The translations under genes and the position numbers were made by a program. A model generated the notes under the pieces. That model was not told where the DNA came from. It ran no database searches and saw only the letters and a list, made by a program, of their open reading frames with translations. From AC2028 sp002373595 (GTDB lineage Bacteria; Bacillota; Clostridia; Lachnospirales; Lachnospiraceae), in NCBI GenBank assembly GCA_946616365.1, contig CAMOIX010000006.1:1-64000 (forward strand): DNA of 64,000 nucleotides, in the 5' to 3' direction. This document shows positions 6,834-14,355 of this stretch, in pieces. Each line of letters opens with the position of its first letter. Position 1 is the first letter of the stretch.

Positions 6834-7798
6834 TACCCGATCCTTTGAAGGATCGCGTCAAGAAGTTTTGCGTTTTTGATCGAGAATTCCGGGGAGATGC
6901 GAGGCGTCTCTCCGTTTTCTATGCAGCGGCCAAGTTGCTCAGCCTCAAGCGTATAGTTTTGCATTGCACTTACAGTACGTTCGATAGTCTTTCCGTCTGC
7001 AGTGATCGTATACTTAAGCTCTCCGGCCTGATTGTATTCCACATCGGAATTTATCACACCCTTTGATCCATGGATATAGAGCTTGTCCTTTCTCGAATTG
7101 CAGCCCGGTGTGAAATTCATCCCCGCATTGAAAGAAGCTCTCACGTTGCCGACTCTAACCAATACCGATGCAAACGCATCGACTCCGGTCTCCATGAATT
7201 CCGCAGCTGCAAATACAAGCTCCGGATCCCCGTCAAAGAGTGAAAGGATCATAGTCGTGCAATAGCAGCCAAGATCATATATTGCTCCGCCGCCTTTATC
7301 TCTGTAGAGCCTGTAATCCTCTATATACCCCTGTGTCAGGAATTCCGTCTCCAGATAGTCGACATCTCCTATGATGCCGCTTGCGAGATCTTCTTTAAGC
7401 GAGGCTATATAAGGACTGTGAAGATATGCATACGCTTCCATCAGGATGACATTATTTTCCCCGGCAACAGCATACATCTCCTCAGCATCTGCTGCATTTA
7501 ATGCAAGCGGTTTCTCACAGAGGACATTTTTGCCGGCGCGAAGAGCCTTTATGACCCATTCTTTATGCAGATCATTGGGAAGCGGAATATAGACCGCCTG
7601 AACATCGTGGTCTTCAAGAAGTTTATCGTATCCGGTATATCCTTTGACAAAGCCAAATTCCTCTTTGTACTTTTCGACCTTCTCGGGATTTCTTCCGGCT
7701 ATGGCGTACAGTTCACAATTGTCCGCGCCCTTCATTCCGGGTATCGTACACCATCTCGCAATATTTGCTGTTCCGAGTACTCCCCACTTGACCGCCAT
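6830..7798 (-). CDS. Gfo/Idh/MocA-family NAD(P)-dependent oxidoreductase
   Basis: 322 residues. The N-terminal Rossmann fold opens with MAVKWGVLGTANIARW, and the EKP motif (LCEKPLALNAADAE) carries the lysine found in this family's active site. The C-terminal alpha/beta domain follows (YDLGCYCTTMILSLF). Members oxidise or reduce sugars, inositols or related polyols; the substrate cannot be told from sequence. The gene lies 16 bp downstream of livF and may be cotranscribed with the amino acid importer, though no functional link is evident. AGGAAGGA precedes the ATG. The stop codon overlaps that of the convergent nuclease gene, and no terminator lies between them. Confidence 0.88.
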   Translation of the reverse strand: MAVKWGVLGTANIARWCTIPGMKGADNCELYAIAGRNPEKVEKYKEEFGFVKGYTGYDKLLEDHDVQAVYIPLPNDLHKEWVIKALRAGKNVLCEKPLALNAADAEEMYAVAGENNVILMEAYAYLHSPYIASLKEDLASGIIGDVDYLETEFLTQGYIEDYRLYRDKGGGAIYDLGCYCTTMILSLFDGDPELVFAAAEFMETGVDAFASVLVRVGNVRASFNAGMNFTPGCNSRKDKLYIHGSKGVINSDVEYNQAGELKYTITADGKTIERTVSAMQNYTLEAEQLGRCIENGETPRISPEFSIKNAKLLDAILQRIGY

Positions 7799-7814
7799 AT
7801 CCGTTTCCTTCCTC

Positions 7815-8525
7815 TTAACCGCCCAGATAAGCCTTCTTTACTTTATCATCATTAAGAAGCTTATCCGCATCTCCGGACATGGTGATCAGTCCTGTCTCGA
7901 GGACATACGCTCTGCTGGCTACGGAGAGTGCCATACGAGCATTCTGCTCAACGAGGAGTATCGTGGTTCCCGCTTTATTCATGCTCTCTATTATCTCAAA
8001 TATCTGGTCGACGAGTATGGGTGCAAGTCCCATAGAGGGCTCGTCAAGCATGAGGAGTCTGGGCTTGGACATAAGTGCTCTGCCCATTGCAAGCATCTGC
8101 TGCTCTCCTCCGGAGAGTGTACCTGCAGTCTGCTTATATCTCTCTTTCATCCTGGGGAAAAGCTCATATACTTTCTCTTTGGATTCCGCAACTTCATCGG
8201 CAGGTCTCGTATATGCGCCCATCTCAAGGTTTTCCTCGACAGTAAGATGCTGGAATATCCTTCTTCCCTCAGGGCAGAGAGCAAGTCCCTTGTTTACGAC
8301 CTTATGTGCAGGTACTCCGAGTACGCTGCTGCCCTCAAACTCTATCTCTCCCGTACGGGGCTTAAGAAGTCCGGCAATAGTATTAAGGGTAGTAGACTTA
8401 CCCGCACCGTTTGCGCCTATCAGAGTAACTATCTCTCCCTCGTTTACCTCGAAGGATACTCCCTTTATAGCGTGTATACTGCCGTAATATACGTGCAGAT
8501 CATTTACTTTTAACATAGTAGCCAT
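7815..8525 (-). CDS. livF: Branched-chain amino acid ABC transporter, ATP-binding protein LivF
   Basis: 236 residues, a single ABC ATPase of LivF type with Walker A GANGAGKST, Q-loop region, signature LSGGEQQ and Walker B LLMLDEPS, plus the LivF-typical ENLEMGAY and GLAPILVDQIFEII. It pairs with LivG to energise uptake of leucine, isoleucine and valine (or related amides) through the LivH-LivM channel. It follows livG with one base between them, so translation is probably coupled. Two Met codons at the start (MATML) are possible; the first is kept, with AAGGAG upstream. Confidence 0.92.
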   Translation of the reverse strand: MATMLKVNDLHVYYGSIHAIKGVSFEVNEGEIVTLIGANGAGKSTTLNTIAGLLKPRTGEIEFEGSSVLGVPAHKVVNKGLALCPEGRRIFQHLTVEENLEMGAYTRPADEVAESKEKVYELFPRMKERYKQTAGTLSGGEQQMLAMGRALMSKPRLLMLDEPSMGLAPILVDQIFEIIESMNKAGTTILLVEQNARMALSVASRAYVLETGLITMSGDADKLLNDDKVKKAYLGG

Positions 8526-8526
8526 A

Positions 8527-9372
8527 TTATCCGCGCTCCTTGTTTGTTCCGAGGTATGCTTCGATGACCTGAGGATTGTTCTGTATCTCCGAAGGCGTTC
8601 CCTTTGCGATGATACGGCCGAAATTAAGCACTGCGATACTCTCGCATATACCCATGACCAGTTTCATATCGTGCTCTATGAGCATGATCGCTATCTGGAA
8701 ATCATCCCTTATCTTGCGGATATTGTTCATCAGTTCTTCCGTCTCCGAAGGGTTCATTCCTGCAGCGGGCTCATCGAGAAGAAGAAGCTGTGGCTGAGTC
8801 GCAAGTGCTCTGACTATCTCAAGTCTTCTCTGCGCACCGTAGGGAAGGCTTCCTGCTTCCTTGCCGGCGAGATCTGCCATTCCAAAAATATCCAGCAGTT
8901 TAAGAGCTGCTTCATGCGATCTCTTTTCCTCTCTCCAGTACTTCGGAAGTCTGAACATACCCGAAGGGAGTCCGTAATTGATATGATTGTGAAGGCCTAT
9001 CTTAACATTCTCCTCAACGGTAAGTTTGTCGAAGAGTCTTATGTTCTGGAAAGTACGCGCTATTCCTGCCTGGCTTATCTGCGCAGGAGTCATATTGTGC
9101 GTATCGCGCCCGTTGAGCATTATCGTGCCTCTGGTGGGCTGATATACCTTTGTGAGCATATTGAAGATCGTCGTCTTACCTGCTCCGTTAGGTCCGATAA
9201 GTCCTGCTATCTCAGTTGCACCGAGTGCTATATTGAACTCATCAACAGCGCGAAGTCCGCCGAAATCGATACCGAGATGATTGGTCTCCAGTACGAGCGG
9301 TTTTCCGAGATCTCTCTCGGGGATAAAGTTGGGGCTGGGGACATTAACGAGTTTTACTTCCTGCTTACTCAT
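8527..9372 (-). CDS. livG: Branched-chain amino acid ABC transporter, ATP-binding protein LivG
   Basis: 281 residues with Walker A GPNGAGKTT, the degenerate LivG-type signature LPYGAQRRLEIVRAL, and Walker B LLLLDEPAAGMNP, ending with the usual IQNNPQVIEAYLG. About 25 extra residues precede the usual LivG start (VLETNHLGIDFGGL). AAAGGAGG stands ahead of the ATG, and the gene overlaps the end of livM by 8 bp, typical of a coupled importer operon. Confidence 0.92.
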   Translation of the reverse strand: MSKQEVKLVNVPSPNFIPERDLGKPLVLETNHLGIDFGGLRAVDEFNIALGATEIAGLIGPNGAGKTTIFNMLTKVYQPTRGTIMLNGRDTHNMTPAQISQAGIARTFQNIRLFDKLTVEENVKIGLHNHINYGLPSGMFRLPKYWREEKRSHEAALKLLDIFGMADLAGKEAGSLPYGAQRRLEIVRALATQPQLLLLDEPAAGMNPSETEELMNNIRKIRDDFQIAIMLIEHDMKLVMGICESIAVLNFGRIIAKGTPSEIQNNPQVIEAYLGTNKERG

Positions 9373-10432
9373 TTGCTTCGCCCTCCTTTCCCGTCTTCTT
9401 TCCTTTTATCTTATCAATCGCCACCGCGACAGCCACTTTGAGTTTCTCATTATTGGTAGCGATCATAACTACGATAAGTACTATCGCATATACAAGCATT
9501 CGATAATCCCTGAACTGACGCAGGAGTTCCGGAAGCACGGTAAGAAGTCCCGCTGCGATGAGCGATCCGGTGAGATTTCCTATGCCTCCGAGAACGACAA
9601 ATACAAGGATGAGTATCGAAGTGTTGAAATCAAATTTCTTGGGTACTATGGTCGAGAAGTTAAGCCCGTATACAACACCGGCAGCTCCCGCCATTGCAGC
9701 GGATATAACAAATGCTGTCAGTTTGTATTTGGTAACACTGAGTCCGCAGCTCTCAGCAGCGATCCTATTGTCGCGGATAGCCATGATAGCGCGTCCCGTT
9801 CTGCTGTTTACGAGATTCTGCACGATAACGAGTACAACGATGAGTAAAATGATCGCTGCCGTAAAAGTGGAAAGCTTGTTGATACCGGTCGCACCCATGG
9901 GACCTTTGACTATCGAGTATCCGCCGGGAGCAAGTCCGAGTGATGCTTCATCCTTGCCGGAGAAATGCAGTCCCTTCTCATCAACTCCGATGTATATGCA
10001 GTTTAAGAGATTCTTGATGATCTCGCCGAATGCAAGAGTTACTATAGCAAGATAGTCACCGTTAAGCCTAAGTACCGGTATACCTATCAGGAATCCGATG
10101 ATCCCCGCAAAGATCGCACCTATCAGTATCGAAAGGAAAAGTCTGAGTCCCGGAGAAGGAACCACGTCACTGAGGCACGATGCAGCGACAACGCCGCTGA
10201 AAGCACCCACTGACATAAGTCCCGCATGTCCCAGACTGAGCTCACCCGATATTCCTACTACGAGGTTGAGTGATACAGCCATGATCATATACACAACGAT
10301 CGGAATGAGTTGTCCTTTAAGTGAATTGGAAAGTGCTCCTCCTGCCGACAGAGACTGGAAGATGATATAGAAAACTATCACTATACCGTAATTGAGGAAC
10401 GCTTTTTTTGTATTTATACTCAGATTTTTCAT
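9365..10432 (-). CDS. livM: Branched-chain amino acid ABC transporter permease LivM
   Basis: 355 residues with about ten hydrophobic segments. The LivM signatures are clear: SLNLVVGISGELSLGHAG near the N-terminus, RLNGDYLAIVTLAFGEI in the middle, and a cytoplasmic loop RAIMAIRDNRIAAESCGL that contacts the ATPases, followed by VLGGIGNLTGSLIAA. It forms the channel with LivH. The start ATG follows GGGGG; the C-terminal tail is Lys/Glu-rich and its coding sequence overlaps livG. Confidence 0.92.
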   Translation of the reverse strand: MKNLSINTKKAFLNYGIVIVFYIIFQSLSAGGALSNSLKGQLIPIVVYMIMAVSLNLVVGISGELSLGHAGLMSVGAFSGVVAASCLSDVVPSPGLRLFLSILIGAIFAGIIGFLIGIPVLRLNGDYLAIVTLAFGEIIKNLLNCIYIGVDEKGLHFSGKDEASLGLAPGGYSIVKGPMGATGINKLSTFTAAIILLIVVLVIVQNLVNSRTGRAIMAIRDNRIAAESCGLSVTKYKLTAFVISAAMAGAAGVVYGLNFSTIVPKKFDFNTSILILVFVVLGGIGNLTGSLIAAGLLTVLPELLRQFRDYRMLVYAIVLIVVMIATNNEKLKVAVAVAIDKIKGKKTGKEGEANE

Positions 10433-10441
10433 ACGCGCCCC

Positions 10442-11314
10442 CTATACCTTCTCGCTTACTTTCTTGCCAAGGAGTCCCGTGGGCTTGACTATCAGGACGA
10501 TGATGAGCACACCGAACACTATCGCATCTGAGAGCTGTGTGGATATATAAGCCTTAGCAAAGATCTCTATTACGCCTAAAAGGATTCCTCCGAGCATCGC
10601 ACCCGGTATGGATCCTATTCCTCCGAAAACTGCTGCCGTGAAGGCTTTGATACCGGGCATCGATCCGGTCGTGGGCTGAAGTGTGGGATATGATGCAAGA
10701 AGCAGTACTCCCGCTATCGCAGCAAGTCCGGAACCTATCGCAAAAGTAACCGATATAGTCTTGTTTACATTGATGCCCATGAGCGTTGCAGCTCCCTTAT
10801 CCTCGGATACCGCACGCATTGCTTTACCTATCTTGGTATAATTGGTGAAAAGCGTAAGACCTACCATAATGATGATATTGGCAAGAATAGTGACGATCGT
10901 AGCAAATGACAATCTGGTCTCGCCTATCATAACAGGCTCCACTCCTCCGAACAGATCGGGATAAACCTTGGGGCTGGAACTCCAGATGATAAGAGCGAGA
11001 TTCTGAAGCAGATACGAAACACCGATCGCAGTAATGAGTACTGCGAGGCTTGTGGCACTGCGAAGAGGCTTATATGCCATTCTCTCTATCGTAATACCGA
11101 GGAGAGTGCACACGAGTATGGAGAAGAGGATCGCAGGCAGTGGGCCCCATCCAAGATAACTCATGGAGCAGAAGGAAACATATCCTCCTACCATAATGAC
11201 ATCTCCGTGTGCAAAGTTGAGCATCTTTGCAATACCGTAAACCATTGTGTATCCCAGAGCGATGATTGCATATACGCTTCCGAGACTTATTCCGCTTATC
11301 AGATAATCCAGCAT
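10442..11314 (-). CDS. livH: Branched-chain amino acid ABC transporter permease LivH
   Basis: 290 residues, about eight hydrophobic segments, with the LivH features LGYTMVYGIAKMLNFAHGD, the EAA-like loop KAMRAVSEDKGAATLMGIN, and AFTAAVFGGIGSIPGAMLGG. Usual length for the family. It is separated from livK by 122 bp that contain an intrinsic terminator (11351-11405), so the permease and ATPase genes are probably read by readthrough at a lower level than the binding protein. AAAGGAAG precedes the ATG. Confidence 0.92.
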   Translation of the reverse strand: MLDYLISGISLGSVYAIIALGYTMVYGIAKMLNFAHGDVIMVGGYVSFCSMSYLGWGPLPAILFSILVCTLLGITIERMAYKPLRSATSLAVLITAIGVSYLLQNLALIIWSSSPKVYPDLFGGVEPVMIGETRLSFATIVTILANIIIMVGLTLFTNYTKIGKAMRAVSEDKGAATLMGINVNKTISVTFAIGSGLAAIAGVLLLASYPTLQPTTGSMPGIKAFTAAVFGGIGSIPGAMLGGILLGVIEIFAKAYISTQLSDAIVFGVLIIVLIVKPTGLLGKKVSEKV

Positions 11315-11350
11315 TGTCTCTTCCTTTGAAAAAAGTCAACAGATGATCAG

Positions 11351-11405
11351 AAAAAATCGCACGGCTGCGAACACGCTGCGAATGATCGCCCGTAGCCCGC
11401 AGCCG
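11351..11405 (-). terminator. Intra-operon terminator between livK and livH
   Basis: On the minus strand CGGCTGCG (11405-11398) pairs with CGCAGCCG (11369-11362) across a structured loop and is followed by TGCGATTTTTT. Its position after the binding-protein gene and before the permeases fits partial termination that keeps LivK in excess over the channel, a common arrangement in ABC importers; the partial nature is inferred. Confidence 0.6.
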
Positions 11406-11436
11406 CATATAGTTCTTTAAGAATTACTGTCCTGTA

Positions 11437-12672
11437 TCAGAGTCCTACGTAAGCTCCGTCCTTGATAATCATAGCCTTGGGAGCCTTGTTGACCTCACCG
11501 TTTGCAGACCATACCATTCCGTCTCCGGTAACACCGTCAACCGAGAAGGACGCGTCTACGAATACTTCCTTGAGGATCTTGCAGATATCTTCGTAACTCA
11601 TTCCGGTAACATCGAGATCTCCGTTCCAGTCAGCATAGGTCTGAAGTGCCTTGTAGATAGCGTAAGGGCAATCATAAGCATCTGCTGCGAACTGGTTGGG
11701 AAGTTCTCCATAAGCTGCCTGATACTTGGTAACGAAATTCTTGGTAAGATCATCGGTAGCATCTGCAGAGAAGGGAGTAAGAAGTACTACGCCCTCTGCA
11801 AGGCTTGCGTCAAATCCCTCGAGGGTAAGGATTCCGTCCATTCCGTCTACACCGAAGAAGGTGGGTGCGTAACCGTTGTCCTTAGCCTGCTTGAGGATCA
11901 TGGAAGCGGGGGTGTAATAGATGGGAAGGAATACGAGATCAGCTCCCTTGTCCTGTGCATCTTTAACCTGTACTGTGAAATCGGTGGTATCGTCGGTAAA
12001 GGTGGTCTCGGAAACGATCTCAAGTCCGAGCTGAGCAGCCTTATCCTTGAAAGTCTGGTAGATACCTGTTGAATATGCATCTCCGTTGTTGTAGATGATA
12101 GCAACCTTGGTAGCCATCTTGTTGTCTACAATATACTGTGCGGATGCAGATCCCTGGTTGGGGTCTGAGAAGCAAAGCTGGAAAGTCTGATCCTTTCCTT
12201 TGGTTACATCGGTGGATGAAGCCGAAGGAGTGAGCATAAATACGCGATCGTTGTTTGCTTCAGCAGAAACAGCGACACAAGGGGTGGTGGTAACACATCC
12301 TACGATAGCCTGAACGCCCCAGTCCTTAAGGGTGTTGTAAGCGTTTACGGACTTCTCTGCATCGTGCTCATCATCCTGAGGATTGATCTCGATCTTGAAG
12401 TCTCCGCCATTCTCGTTGATCTCATCTACTGCGATCTGTGCTCCGTTTGCTACGGCATTTCCGTAAATAGCAGCTGCGCCGGTAAGGGGTCCGATGACAC
12501 CGAGCTTCAAGGTTCCGGTAAGCTTACCTCCCTTGCTCTCGTGTGAAACAGCGGTACTTCCTGTTTCAGCGCCTGATCCTGTGTTAGTCTGACCGCCTGC
12601 CTGAGAACCGCATGCGGTCATGGACATAGCGAGGATTCCTGCCATGACAAGTGCAATTACTTTCTTTTTCAT
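11437..12672 (-). CDS. livK: Branched-chain amino acid ABC transporter substrate-binding lipoprotein LivK
   Basis: 411 residues. The signal peptide ends in the lipobox MSMTACGS, so the mature protein is lipid-anchored at Cys. A Ser/Thr/Gly-rich linker leads into a type-1 periplasmic-binding fold with LKLGVIGPLTGAAAIYGNAV, AIVGCVTTTPCVAVSAEA and FFGVDGMDGILTLEG, typical of Leu/Ile/Val-binding proteins. Ligand preference among branched-chain amino acids, amides or other compounds cannot be fixed from sequence. First gene of livKHMGF. The ATG is preceded by GGGAGG and a leader of about 100 nt with a terminator-like hairpin (12696-12737). Confidence 0.92.
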   Translation of the reverse strand: MKKKVIALVMAGILAMSMTACGSQAGGQTNTGSGAETGSTAVSHESKGGKLTGTLKLGVIGPLTGAAAIYGNAVANGAQIAVDEINENGGDFKIEINPQDDEHDAEKSVNAYNTLKDWGVQAIVGCVTTTPCVAVSAEANNDRVFMLTPSASSTDVTKGKDQTFQLCFSDPNQGSASAQYIVDNKMATKVAIIYNNGDAYSTGIYQTFKDKAAQLGLEIVSETTFTDDTTDFTVQVKDAQDKGADLVFLPIYYTPASMILKQAKDNGYAPTFFGVDGMDGILTLEGFDASLAEGVVLLTPFSADATDDLTKNFVTKYQAAYGELPNQFAADAYDCPYAIYKALQTYADWNGDLDVTGMSYEDICKILKEVFVDASFSVDGVTGDGMVWSANGEVNKAPKAMIIKDGAYVGL

Positions 12673-12695
12673 AATCTACCTCCCTGGATATTATA

Positions 12696-12737
12696 AAACA
12701 AAAGCCTAAGGGGATGATTTTTTAGCCTCCCTTGGCT
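12696..12737 (-). promoter_or_regulatory. Terminator-like hairpin in the livK leader (possible attenuator)
   Basis: In the livK 5' leader AGCCAAGGG (12737-12729) can pair with CCCTTAGGCT (near 12712-12703) with one mismatch and one wobble, followed by TTTTGTTTT. A competing smaller hairpin AGCC/GGCT overlaps its 5' arm. This resembles an attenuator but belongs to no riboswitch or T-box class that I recognise. Confidence 0.35.
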
Positions 12738-12781
12738 TCTTTTAGGATTTTATCAGAGAAAAGCGCTAATGTAAACAGCAA

Positions 12782-12810
12782 ATTATACAAATATAATTGT
12801 ATACAATCAT
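12782..12810 (-). promoter_or_regulatory. livK: Likely livK promoter
   Basis: Perfect TATAAT on the minus strand (12787-12782) with a weak -35, ATGATT, 17 bp upstream (12810-12805). The spacer and the edge of the -35 are covered by the palindrome at 12796-12807, so a regulator bound there would compete with RNA polymerase. Transcription would start about 100 nt ahead of livK. Confidence 0.5.
12796..12807. promoter_or_regulatory. 12-bp perfect palindrome ATTGTATACAAT, likely operator
   Basis: The sequence is exactly self-complementary and resembles operators of GntR-family repressors, which recognise TTGTATACAA-type sites. It overlaps the livK promoter spacer and ends 9 bp before the -35 of the divergent GGDEF gene, so one regulator could act on both. 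No GntR gene is present in the window. Confidence 0.45.
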
Positions 12811-12816
12811 CCGTTC

Positions 12817-12845
12817 TTGTGCGTTTTTTTCTTATATTATATAAT
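12817..12845 (+). promoter_or_regulatory. Likely promoter of the GGDEF receptor gene
   Basis: TTGTGC (12817-12822), a 17-bp spacer and perfect TATAAT (12840-12845), followed about 25 bp later by AAAGGAG and the start codon at 12877. Confidence 0.6.
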
Positions 12846-12876
12846 TTCGTTGAAAATACCCTTAAAGGAGACAGAT

Positions 12877-14355
12877 ATGGATACCGTTTTAAAGAAAAAA
12901 AGGACATCAGCGATCCATTCGGTAGCAGCGAGATTATACGCCATAACGATCATCCCGCTCATCATATTTTCATTCATAATAGTTATTGTTGGGTATTCAC
13001 TGATATCACGATTTTCTTATAACCAGATAGAGAGCGAGCTCAGAAGTGCCTGCGCCACCGCGGTGCTTATGTACGACGGCAAATACCCGGGCGATTATTC
13101 GCTGATCTCAGGCGACGATAATTCCCGCGCGCTGTATTTGTATAAGGGCGAGACCAATATCACCACGGATTATTCGCTCGTAGACGAGCTTAAGTTTGCC
13201 ACAGGGCTTGAATATTCCCTTTTCTATCAGGATACCAGGATCCATACCACCATTATGGACAAATACTCCGCCAGGTGTATAGCAACCGGAGCTCACGAAA
13301 AGATCCTCCAGGACGTCCTTAACGGAAAGACCGCTACCTTTTATCACAATTCTCAGATAGACGAAGTCGACTACTGCAGCTTCTATACACCGCTTGTTTC
13401 AAGCTCAGGCGATGTCGTCGGCATGATGGGCGTAGCCAAAAGGACATCCGATATACAGAACATGATCATGCAGGTTCTGACGCCTCTCGTTCTGGCTATC
13501 CTTATACTTATGGCTTTCGTCATTGTACTGATCACCAGATATACCAGGGAGATCGTCTCCGTCCTCGACAAGATCCATGTATTCATGTCCAGAGCTTCAA
13601 GAGGTGATGTTGAAGCAGAGCTTGATCCCGATGTTACGAGACGCCCCGATGAGCTCGGAAGTATCGGTACTTCCATACTCGAGATGCACCGTTCTCTTCG
13701 CGATATGATGGAGCGCGATCCTCTTACCAGACTCTTTAACCGAAGAAGTGCGGACAGAAAGCTCTCATCCATCTACTCTCATACAGTAAAAGAAAGGATC
13801 CCTTTCTGTATCTCGATCGGTGATATCGACCACTTCAAGCATGTAAACGATACCTACGGACACGATGCCGGAGATATCGTGCTCGTGACCGTAGCAAATA
13901 CCATTCAGGACCATATGAAGAAGTTCGGCTTTGTCGCAAGATGGGGCGGTGAGGAATTCCTCCTGGTATTTGACCGTATGAAGCTCGATCAGTCCGAGCG
14001 TTCGCTCAAGATACTGCTCGACAAAATAAGAGATCTCCGCATCCCTTACGGTGACACGGAGATAAGAGTTACGATGTCATTCGGTGTATCCGAATGGAGA
14101 GACCGTCTGCAGCTCGAAGAAATGATAAAAGAGTCCGACGACAAGCTCTACTATGCTAAGGAAAGCGGAAGAAACCGCGTCATATCCCATCTCCTCGAGC
14201 AAAGCACCGACACCTCCGATACAGCGGAGGCCGGTGAAGCCGATGAGGATTTCCTCGATGCCGTAAAGATGCTTGATATGGAATCAAGGCTCGCTGCAGA
14301 GCGTGACGATATCACAGATCTGTACAAGACCGTATCCAAGAAAGAGGATAACTAG
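12877..14355 (+). CDS. Membrane receptor diguanylate cyclase (Cache-like sensor, HAMP, GGDEF)
   Basis: 492 residues. A first membrane helix (LYAITIIPLIIFSFIIVIVG) is followed by about 170 extracytoplasmic residues of single-Cache type (FATGLEYSLFYQD, YTPLVSSSGDVVGMMGVAK), a second helix (LVLAILILMAFVIVLITRY), a HAMP-like region (VDVEAELDPD area), and a GGDEF domain with DPLTRLFNRR, GDIDHFKHVNDTYGHDAGD and RWGGEEFLLVF. GGEEF is an active variant. The RxxD product-inhibition site is absent (KKFG at that position). A short acidic tail follows. The ATG at 12877 has AAAGGAG upstream. The stop codon overlaps that of the convergent alpha-galactosidase gene within CTAG. The ligand is unknown; its position opposite livK raises the possibility of amino acid sensing, an inference only. 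Confidence 0.85.
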   Translation: MDTVLKKKRTSAIHSVAARLYAITIIPLIIFSFIIVIVGYSLISRFSYNQIESELRSACATAVLMYDGKYPGDYSLISGDDNSRALYLYKGETNITTDYSLVDELKFATGLEYSLFYQDTRIHTTIMDKYSARCIATGAHEKILQDVLNGKTATFYHNSQIDEVDYCSFYTPLVSSSGDVVGMMGVAKRTSDIQNMIMQVLTPLVLAILILMAFVIVLITRYTREIVSVLDKIHVFMSRASRGDVEAELDPDVTRRPDELGSIGTSILEMHRSLRDMMERDPLTRLFNRRSADRKLSSIYSHTVKERIPFCISIGDIDHFKHVNDTYGHDAGDIVLVTVANTIQDHMKKFGFVARWGGEEFLLVFDRMKLDQSERSLKILLDKIRDLRIPYGDTEIRVTMSFGVSEWRDRLQLEEMIKESDDKLYYAKESGRNRVISHLLEQSTDTSDTAEAGEADEDFLDAVKMLDMESRLAAERDDITDLYKTVSKKEDN

